The notes under the pieces: model-generated
What the model was told of the DNA's origin: nothing
The model's input: the letters and a program-made list of their open reading frames with translations, nothing else
Databases searched by the model: none
Part shown: positions 56,201 to 64,000 of the stretch, piece by piece
How the letters are laid out: each line of letters opens with the position of its first letter
Numbering within the stretch: position 1 is the stretch's first letter
DNA from: Calonectria ilicicola
Lineage: Eukaryota; Ascomycota; Sordariomycetes; Hypocreales; Nectriaceae
NCBI GenBank assembly: GCA_020809705.1
Contig: CP085835.1
Coordinates: 2,914,001 to 2,978,000, forward strand
Direction of reading: 5' to 3'
DNA: 64,000 bases
Program-made: the position numbers and the translations under genes

Positions 56201-59200
56201 AAAAGAAAATTAATAATAAGGTAATATATAAAAGATCTTTATAAAGATTAATATCCATAGATTTAAACTTAAAAGTAGAGGCACCTATAAGCACAGAAAT
56301 AACCATTTAAAGTATAATAAAAGATACTAAGTATATATCCAATCAAACGCTTATAAAACTTTAAATACTGGAATAAACTCTAGAATTAAAAAATATATAT
56401 TTAAGAAGTATAGTAAAAGCTTAATAAAATATAAATTAAATATAATAAATAAAAATAAGTATAATAGATCAACCACTAATAAAATAGTCTATAAACTTAA
56501 AAGTATATATATCTAAAACAATAGATAAATAACCAGAATAATTAGAGCAGGCAACAAACCAATTAATAAGTAAGGCAGCAGAGGAAGCAATAGCTATACC
56601 ACCATCTAAGCCACCAGAGCTTACAATTATTATCAACACTAGCACACCATAAAGCTAGAAATAAGAATTAGAACCTATATACAAAAAAGGTAAAGGTTAA
56701 AGGTAAGACCAACCAATTATTTAAACACTTACAGGCATACAAATATATTATCACCAAGCTTAAAGAAGCAACACAAGGCAGAATCAAAGGACTCTAATAT
56801 AGCAAAATCATAATAAGGACCTAATATTAAATTTCTTTATAACTAATTACCATAAGATAAATTATATAGATTCTAAAAGCATTTAAATTATATTTATAAC
56901 ACTTATAGAAGTAATAAAGCAGAAAGAAATTACTTAGATTAATATAATACCAAACTATCCCAAGCTATACCAAAATAACCTTCTCAAGCCTTTACAAAAT
57001 TAAAAAAAGATAATAAAATACCTATTAAATAAGCTATTTATTTAAATAATATACCAGAAGATTAGAATCCTAATTAAAAAGGGAATATAGAGAGAAATAG
57101 AGCGCATAAAGGTATAAACCAAACCACTATCGCTCAAATAGATCTTTACTTACAAATTTAATTAAAATAGATATCTTAAATAATATAAGGTAAGATTATA
57201 TATTCAAGGTAACTTATAGGAAAGCTCTACAATTAAGAGCATATACACTACAATGCTTACAGTACAATTATTCCATATAATCATTACTTTAACTACTTAA
57301 TTTAATCTAAAAATTAAGTAACTTAATATTATTAATGCTTTTATCAATATAATAAGAAGTAAAGATAGTATACTAATTATATATAAATTACTAAACAGAT
57401 TTAAGCAGCTAAATAAGTATATAGAGCTAGACCGAGCTCTATATAGTCTTAAAGACTTGCCCTAGTTATGATTTAATAAGTTTACTTTAACCCTTAAAAA
57501 GCTAGGAATAGAAGCTAGCTTAAAAGAGCCTTACTTATTTTATACTAAAGCTTATAATATATTTATCATATTCTTTATAAATAATATTCTAATATTATAT
57601 TATAGGAATAATACATCTACAATACTAAGAATAATAAAAAGTATTAAAAAAATATATAAGATCTTAGATAAAAATAATATATAATAGTTCCTAGATATAA
57701 AGATAATTCAAGATTGTATAAAGCATAAGATATATCTATCTTATAATTCATATATTAAGAAAATAGCTATAAAGTTTAAATTAGATGTTATAAATACTTA
57801 CCCTAATATACTAATTCCAATAATAAAGCTAGCCAAAAAGCAAGACTAAGCAATTACATAGAAAATAAAGATATATTAGGAAAAAGTCAATTCTCTACTA
57901 TATACAATAATAATAATTAAACCGAACCTTATATTTATAATATTATTATTATCCCATTTTCTTACCAACCCAAGTCAGAAGCACTAAAACACTACTAACC
58001 AAGTTATTCAATATCTCTTTATAACATAAGGCCTTATAATTCAATACAATCAGAACAATAAATTACAAGCTATAATAATCACTAACAATACCTCTTTCAC
58101 TAATAACCCTAAAACACAAAGATCTTCACAAAGCTATATAATAAGCCTATTTAGCAGACTAATCATATAGAAGGCCACCCGCCAAGCTACTATAATTATA
58201 TTAATAATAAAGATAGAAATACTCGCTTTAAAACACATTATAAAGGAAACAATTAGCCTAAAGTATCTTTTTAATAAAATACACTTTAACCTAAAAGCAG
58301 ACTAGAATCTGCAATATAATAACCTCCAAACCATATAATTTATTATTAAAAAAGGCAGCCAAATAACAATCTAACTATAATATATTAATATTATAAATAT
58401 ATAATTATATTAAAAGTATAAAAAAGCTTTTTTAAAATAATTTATCTAGAAACAAGGCAAATGCTTACTAATAGGCTTATTAAAGCACTATCATAGTAGT
58501 ACTTTAAGCAATTTTAAATACTATTAAATATAATAAATCTTAATTAAATAAAGTAAAAGTAATATATAAAGAAAAATAATTTACTAAATTAAGCTTATTT
58601 TAGCTTTTTCTTAAATAATACTTAAAACTATTAAATTATATATTATATTACTTTTTAAGTATACTTTAAATAATAATAATATTTATAAATTTATTAAATA
58701 AAATATAAATATATAAATATTACTCTTTCAAATTATTAATAATACCCTAGGACTTTTCTTTACTTACTCTTTAAGTAATTACCTTACTAGCATCTTACTT
58801 AAAAAGCTTAAAACTCTTATCTAATATCTTTATAAGTAAATAAAAGATATACTTTATATAAATTATTATTTATATAATTAATTAATATAAAGCTCTAGAT
58901 AAATTAAATAGTACTTACTTACTTAACATTTCTTATTATCCAGAGTAATAATAAAATAATATACTAAAAGCATAAATACTTAACAATTACTCATAAATCA
59001 ATAATAGAGCATAGAACCAGCTAATATAAGCATATTAAGGGTAATATTAATAGTTACCTACTCCATAAGTAATATAGTGCTTAGAATATCTCTTCACTAT
59101 ATAGCAATTCTTAAGCTAGCTCTTTCTAATAATAGCAGAGCGTAGGCAATTCTTATAGGGCAAGTTAAATAGTACTCCCAAAGCGCCAGGAGCCAAAGGT

Positions 59201-59765
59201 TGAGTATAAGAAGAAGAGTCTAGAGTATAAGAACCAAGAGTTCTGGGCTCGGTGATCTAGGTATACTATAGAATATAGATTAATTATATGAAATATAGAA
59301 AGTAAGTATAAAAATACTTATAAGTATGTATTTAAAAGTAGATAGTAAAGGAGTTTATATTGGCTTAAGATTAGATCTTTTAGTGGTAGTGTGCTAGGAA
59401 TAAGTAGTAATAGGCTAGAATATAATATTAGTAAGTATAAATAAAGCTATTATATGTGCTTATAAGTAAGAGAAAGAAATCTTAGATTATTATACTAGAA
59501 CTAGAGATAAATAAAAAAGAAAGAAGTAAAGCTATAGATATAAGAAACTATAATATTTATAAACTTTAATTATATTAAATTATAAATATCATTTAAAACT
59601 AAATTTCTTATACTTTAAAAAATATAACTTTATAATTACTTTTAAAATATTACTTTAAAAAATAATTTTAATTATTATATTTATTTATATAAAGTTATAG
59701 TAATAAAGGTAAAGCTATTCACAACATTCAATAATTTATAATAATAGACTATAAAATGGGGGGTA

Positions 59766-59940
59766 TATGGAGACTAGTTGTAGCTGGCCTCGATGGCCTT
59801 ACGGCCTCAATGCATTGTCGCAGCCCCACAGCCAATTGGGGCTGGACCTAGCTATAAAACACATAGTTGACTGCTCTTTATTTCATAGGAATTAAGGCTC
59901 TTTCAATCTCTCGTTATGACCCAATGACCAAAGTGTGATA
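59766..59940 (+). repeat. 3' LTR of the copia-like element
   Basis: 175 bp, starts TATGGAGACTAG (the initial TG mutated to TA) and ends GTGTGATA. It is followed by the GATGC duplication. Confidence 0.9.
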
Positions 59941-59945
59941 GATGC

Positions 59946-60298
59946 CTATTACCCTTCCTCGTCTCCTGGGTGATTTATGTGGTTTTTAGGACTAGTGCAA
60001 GCGATGGACTTCCATACTTGATTTTGCCAAAAAAAAAAAAAAAAAGAAATTGGTTTGTTATCAATCCACACACTTTGTCGGAGCTATTGTCTGTTTTAAA
60101 CATAATATATAGGTGCTCTCTCAACGCGTTTGACGGATTGTTCGCTTCATATTTGCATTTGGACTGCTAATATTATGGCTTCCTCCATATGGGGTATCAA
60201 TGTATGATGTATTGACACTAGATTAATAGATGAAGCCATATGTGATTGAAGTGTTCTAGGTCACTCATATTACAGTTTTTCAATGACAAATCCCCCTC
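59946..60298. other. 3' flank of the LysM gene
   Basis: Contains a long A-tract near 60030-60047. No gene is seen. Confidence 0.45.
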
Positions 60299-62641
60299 TT
60301 AGACTTCAACACAGTATCTGTAATCTATGCAAGGAGTCAGAATATTAATAAATGACAATGAATCAACCATATAAGCAATCAATAGGAGAGGGGTAAAAAA
60401 CGGGACTTTGAAACGTACCTGGCCAAAGGTTGTAACACTCGGGGCCAATAGAAGGATTCCTTTTGGACAGTTAGCTTATTATCCTTTGTGTACTATTCCC
60501 CCCCAGATTTTCTATGGTGGCTTACATTGCATAAAAATCGGCAATTGTCAGGTTATTCGCGTCCAAGACTTCCTGACATGTCTGGGGTGAAACGACTGGA
60601 TAGTAGGTTTTGCAATTCTCTGCCGCGCCTTCCTGGAGAAAGGTTGCGTTAGAAGCAGAACTAGTGAGGTAAAAACTGGCAAGGCTTACTCTGATGGGTA
60701 GCTCGGTCGATGATGGCTCAGGAGTTGTGTCCTTGGTACTTGTGCTAGTCGGAGACGACACTGGCTCTGTCGATGTTGGCTCAGGCGTATAAACCAGTAC
60801 TTTCTTATATGCCGCCATGCAGTAACTGTAATCTTCACTTGCAGCACAATCGGGGGACGATGTGTTGAGAGATGGATTCCTAGAAATTTGTTAGACGTAT
60901 GGTCAGGATGCGCATACGATGTTTAATCCAGGCACTGACCAATTTTGCAGCTCTTCAACGGAAATATCCCAACCGTCAGCGAGTTCCTGGCACGCCGAGG
61001 AGGAAAAGCTCCAAGCCATGTCAATCTGCAGGTCTGTTCCATCCACGTATATGCGGCAATCCTTCCTCGTACCATTGGCCTTGGGCAGGTATGTGGGGAG
61101 GCCTGTGATGGCGGGCGCTGTGAAGGTGGCCTTGGGCAAGTCACTAAATGCAACGTCAGGAGTGGTAGTAGACGGATCGACATAGTCAGGATGACCAGGG
61201 TACATATTGATGGGCCCAACCGGTGCGACACAGTACGACTCCTCGGCGAAGAGGTTGGTGCACTCCGCATTCACTCCCTGGTTCAAGAAGAGGAAGTCTG
61301 AAAGGGATATACTAAACCCAACGATGATTTGGTTGCAGTAGTCACCGACCTGAACGGAGTAGAACTTGGCGCAGTTCTCGTTTGTGCCGTTGGCGATATT
61401 GGAGGGAACTGGAGCCGCCGTGGGTTCTGGCAGAGGAGTGGTGGTTGTGCGAGTTATTGGTGTGTAGTCCTCATCATCGTGAGGCTCAAGGCAGACAGTA
61501 TGGCCTACAGATAGAGACATGCGGTTGCAAGCCTCTCCAAGAATAGGATTCCCTTGTAAAAAGTCATGAAGCGTTAGTTGTTTAATCGTTCCTCAGTGAG
61601 TAGGCCAGAAATAACATAAAAGATGGCCACTTACATGTGTACAACTGGACCATGCTGATGTTGGCAGCAATAGCAACGCCTTGGCAGGTATCATTGGTCT
61701 GGATGGTGTATGTCTTGCACTGGTTCATGATACATATCTTCTCGCCCTCTCTGGGGAAGCCAGCACAGAAGGCCTGTAGCCCGTTATCGTAGAGCATCCA
61801 GGCTGTGGCCATATCCTTGGCTTCGGATATGGACTGGCAGGTGTCCCCAGCCTGGATCGTGTACTGATCACCAGAGCAAGCCGGCACAGGATCAGGAGTA
61901 GTTGAAGGGCTGTTAATTGTTTTAGTCAACCATTGTTTTTAACAACAGAGCAATAGTAAGGACTTACCCGCCCGTTGCTGTAGTCGCCAATGGGAATCCA
62001 GTTTTCGAGCAGCTTTTGGTAAGGGTAGAATAATCTGCCTGCAAAGCGAAACCGTTTGAGTAGGAGGTCCCTGCCAAGAATTGAAACGGTTTGATGATGC
62101 AGTTGTCGCACATGTCGACGGCAGCCGTGACCGTAGCTGTTTGCATGTTAGACAGTTTTCACAGAGTATGTATGGGGACCAGGGTTGTTTTCTTACAGGC
62201 GACTGAGCTAGTAGTACTAGAGGCCCTGTCGGGTGAGTTCTCAAAGGCCCAAACGTTGCACCATCTGTCACCATCTTTGATACATGTCCTAGTAAAGTGA
62301 TAGTAGATGTCCGTCGCTACGATTGAGACGTGAACAGGATCAGCGCCCGGGTCGTATTCGACGACATCGTCTTCACCGCATTCAGCCTTCAGACTTGCCT
62401 CAAAATCGGCCAGAGAAGTGCGGCATGCAGTAGTGCAGGCTTCCTCCAGAGAGTCGACCGGAACAGGCTCTCTCTCAAAAAAGCTGGCTACCTGGGAAGG
62501 ACAGGCAAGGTCAACCACCAAGGCAGCTTTGCAACTGGCTGACAGAGACTCAGACGGGAGGGCGTCTGAAGAGATGTACTGCCAGGCGGCTGCTTGCTTG
62601 GCCAAGAGGGCCAGGCTTGAAAGAACGAGTGGCCAATTCAT
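60299..62641 (-). CDS. secreted multi-LysM protein (chitin-binding, effector-like)
   Basis: Eight exons: 62641-62197, 62136-61968, 61909-61635, 61552-60940, 60879-60690, 60632-60526, 60459-60419 and 60324-60299, in frame for 621 aa. The signal peptide is MNWPLVLSSLALLAKQAAA. After a Cys-rich N-terminal region come five LysM-type modules: YTIQAGDTCQSISEAKD; YTIQTNDTCQGVAIAANIS ending in WNPILGEACN; FYSVQVGDYCNQIIVGFSIS; a divergent module ending LQNWNPSLNTSS; and YYPVVSPQTCQEVLDANNL ending in MNPSIGPECYNLWP. The W/MNP motifs are rebuilt only by splicing, which supports the junctions. LysM proteins bind chitin oligomers and shield hyphae or self-protect against chitinase. It is divergently paired with the chitinase-like gene at 63446. 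Confidence 0.9.
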
Positions 62642-63445
62642 GGCAGTTGGAACTTTGAGAGACAAAAGAGTGTGAATATTGACAGAATGTCAAGAGAAGG
62701 AAGGAAATGTCCTTTGTCCAATTTGAAGGCGGGATTGACGGATACTACCAAACGCAGATAGCGATGGAAACCAGGATCAGATATGGGAGCATGTGACAAA
62801 CGACAATTTGAATATGCGAAGTCCGGGTCGGCGCTTAGTGTGATCATATTTGGAAATTACAGGTAACCTGCAGCCTAGTGCACCAGGTGGCAAAACCCTC
62901 AAATCACTCGTTCGATTAATTGCACCGGGGCATACAGCATGTAAAGAGTGAGGCCGGGTTGGCTTTTTGTCTTGGCAGTTGTTGGTCGATCACGTCCAAC
63001 TGCCTGAGCCCTGCCAGGCCGAGTTCCTGCACGCAGGCTCTGTCCAATCAATTACGGGAACCATGATTACTACGCGGATTTAGGCTCCGCGGTCCGCCTT
63101 CGGCTACGGGAGAGATTCCTTGGCATCCAGGGTTCCTTTGCGTTGCCCAATCACATTGCGTTATGCAAAACGGTGTGCCGTTGTCGTCTCCATGGGCTGA
63201 AATTTAGGGCCGGACGAGGATCAGAAAGTCCATGGGGGCGAGGGAGAGGTATTAACCCATTCTTGTTTCCCATCGCTTTGTCACATCGTATAAAAGGGAG
63301 TCTGATATCCAGTGCTATGCCTTGAATCCAAGTCAGGGCCTGGTCCAAAGACCACATTTAGGTCTGTGTCATTCCTTTCCAGGTTTTCTTTATTCAATCG
63401 TTTTAAACATTAGCCTGGACTTCTTCGGGCTGTCGCCTGCCAGCC
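62642..63445. promoter_or_regulatory. shared divergent promoter of the LysM and chitinase-like genes
   Basis: 804 bp separate the two start codons. TATAAAAGGG at 63289-63298 is a good TATA box for the plus-strand gene, about 150 bp before its ATG. A CCG-rich block near 63075-63110 (CTCCGCGGTCCGCC) could be a zinc-cluster binding region. Co-regulation is inferred. Confidence 0.5.
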
Positions 63446-64000
63446 ATGGGACTCAAGAATGTCATTTTGTCCCTGCTGGCTTTCCAGGTTGTGCCGGGTT
63501 TAAGCCACCCCCATCATAATCATCGTCACCGGAGCCTACATGACACTCATATCAATGCCCGGGATGCTGGTAATCAGCTAATCTGCCCTCCCATCCCCGA
63601 TAAGCTTACCACGGGCGCGGATCTCATTGCTAAGGTCAGACTCAATGACCGTGACACATGTGATGCAAAGGTCTCTGCAAGGTCAATTCTCACAGCTAGA
63701 GATGACCCGATCAACATTGCGGACCCTAATGACCCTTATTCCTGCTCTGAGTTCAAGCCATGTAGCAACGGTGCTTGCTGTGCCAAAACCGGCTACTGCA
63801 ACTACGGCCCGGAAGCTTGTGGCACAAATGGACAGTCACCTAATGACAAGTGTTGGAGCAATTGTGATGCTCATGCTGAGTGTGGTCGATTTGCCGAGAC
63901 GCCTGGCAAGAAATGCCCGCTAAATGTCTGCTGCAGCCAGCACGGCTTCTGCGGCATGACCAAGGATTACTGCGAGGAGTCCGACGTCGAGAATGAAGGC
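63446..64000 (+). CDS. chitin-binding chitinase-like protein (GH18 subgroup C type), 5' part only
   Basis: The frame is open from ATG 63446 to the window edge (185 codons) without a stop. A signal peptide (MGLKNVILSLLAFQVVPGLS) is followed by a His-rich segment and a propeptide-like region. Two linked cysteine-rich modules follow: CSEFKPCSNGACCAKTGYC with YGPEACGTNG, and CWSNCDAHAECGR with KCPLNVCCSQHGFCGMTKDYC. The second is a hevein-type chitin-binding module. This layout is the N-terminus of the large fungal killer-toxin-alpha-like chitinases, whose GH18 domain would lie to the right of the window. Such genes are commonly found next to LysM genes, as here. The GH18 part itself is not visible. 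Confidence 0.85.
   Translation, partial: MGLKNVILSLLAFQVVPGLSHPHHNHRHRSLHDTHINARDAGNQLICPPIPDKLTTGADLIAKVRLNDRDTCDAKVSARSILTARDDPINIADPNDPYSCSEFKPCSNGACCAKTGYCNYGPEACGTNGQSPNDKCWSNCDAHAECGRFAETPGKKCPLNVCCSQHGFCGMTKDYCEESDVENEG

Larger units (their letters stand above)
53121..59940 (+). mobile_element. full-length Ty1/copia-like LTR retrotransposon, heavily RIP-mutated
   Basis: 6,820 bp with 175-bp LTRs at 53121-53295 and 59766-59940 and a 5-bp target duplication GATGC (53116-53120 and 59941-59945). A polypurine tract (G run at 59758-59763) precedes the right LTR. The interior is extremely A+T-rich and full of stops, but relics of the polyprotein can be read on the plus strand: DRALYSLKDLP near 57431 (reverse transcriptase YGLKQ-type region), FLDIKIIQDC from 57688 with YNSYIKKI after it, and TSFTNNPKTQRSSQSY from about 58090 (RNase H region). 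These match the Ty1/copia arrangement. No intact gene remains. The mutation pattern (transitions to A/T, loss of CpA) points to RIP. Confidence 0.92.

Noticed and set aside
53296..59765. A/T-rich block as a centromere-like region or as host genes
   Set aside because: Matching LTRs, target duplication and recognisable reverse transcriptase and RNase H relics show it is a mutated retrotransposon interior.
60919..61301. Plus-strand frames overlapping the LysM gene
   Set aside because: They are antisense to Cys-containing LysM exons with validated reading-frame continuity and have no features of their own.
1..64000. CRISPR arrays, bacterial operons, riboswitches or insertion sequences
   Set aside because: No regularly spaced identical repeats, and no prokaryotic gene organisation is present; the gene structure is eukaryotic throughout.

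Overview
The window is nuclear DNA of a filamentous ascomycete (Pezizomycotina). Genes carry short introns (mostly 47-97 nt) with GT donors, CTAAC-type branch points and AG acceptors. There is a full-length LTR retrotransposon wrecked by C-to-T changes in the style of repeat-induced point mutation (RIP). Several gene families are typical of fungi: deuterolysin, LysM proteins, NACHT-ankyrin NLRs, PNP_UDP proteins and a subgroup-C-like chitinase. Hypocreales would fit, but I cannot name the species.

Layout. 0-20 kb is ordinary gene space with secreted and metabolic genes: a 56-aa protein with 12 cysteines (-), a deuterolysin metalloprotease (-), a HeLo-like N-terminal protein with a decayed retropepsin-like tail (+), a short-chain dehydrogenase (+), a small secreted cysteine-rich protein (-), a ten-exon alpha-1,4-glucan lyase (-), a MITE-like element, a haloacid dehalogenase (-) and a threonine-aldolase-family enzyme (-). 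21-28 kb holds a very large NACHT protein with about 30 ankyrin repeats, interrupted by a 781-bp insert flanked by 17-bp direct repeats. 28-35 kb holds a purple acid phosphatase (-), an amino acid permease (-) and a tRNA-Asp(GTC). 35.8-40 kb is a PNP_UDP-NACHT-repeat NLR with one frameshift and one nonsense codon.

40-49 kb is the most interesting part. A NACHT-ankyrin NLR (-) starts directly with a short Asn/Gly/Gln-rich motif instead of an effector domain. A 172-aa protein (+) and a stand-alone PNP_UDP protein (-) both end in a closely matching motif, with the shared core Q-[NS]-N-N-T-G-[SY]-G-x-Q-x-N. This is the arrangement known from fungal prion-like (amyloid) signalling, where an activated NLR templates the fold of the motif on a neighbouring effector. 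The 172-aa protein carries an N-terminal helical domain I do not recognise, so it is a candidate new effector type.

49-52 kb holds a cytochrome P450 (-). 53.1-59.9 kb is a Ty1/copia-like LTR retrotransposon with a 5-bp target duplication and a heavily RIP-mutated interior. 60-64 kb holds an eight-exon, five-LysM secreted protein (-), divergently paired with the 5' part of a chitin-binding, chitinase-like gene (+) that runs off the right edge.

Three NLRs, a free PNP_UDP protein, the putative effector and the HeLo-like protein make this an allorecognition/immunity-rich region. Decay (two single-nucleotide frameshifts in A-tracts, one stop, one insertion) is concentrated in the NLRs. All exon structures were worked out by eye from splice consensus and reading frame and have not been tested against transcripts.
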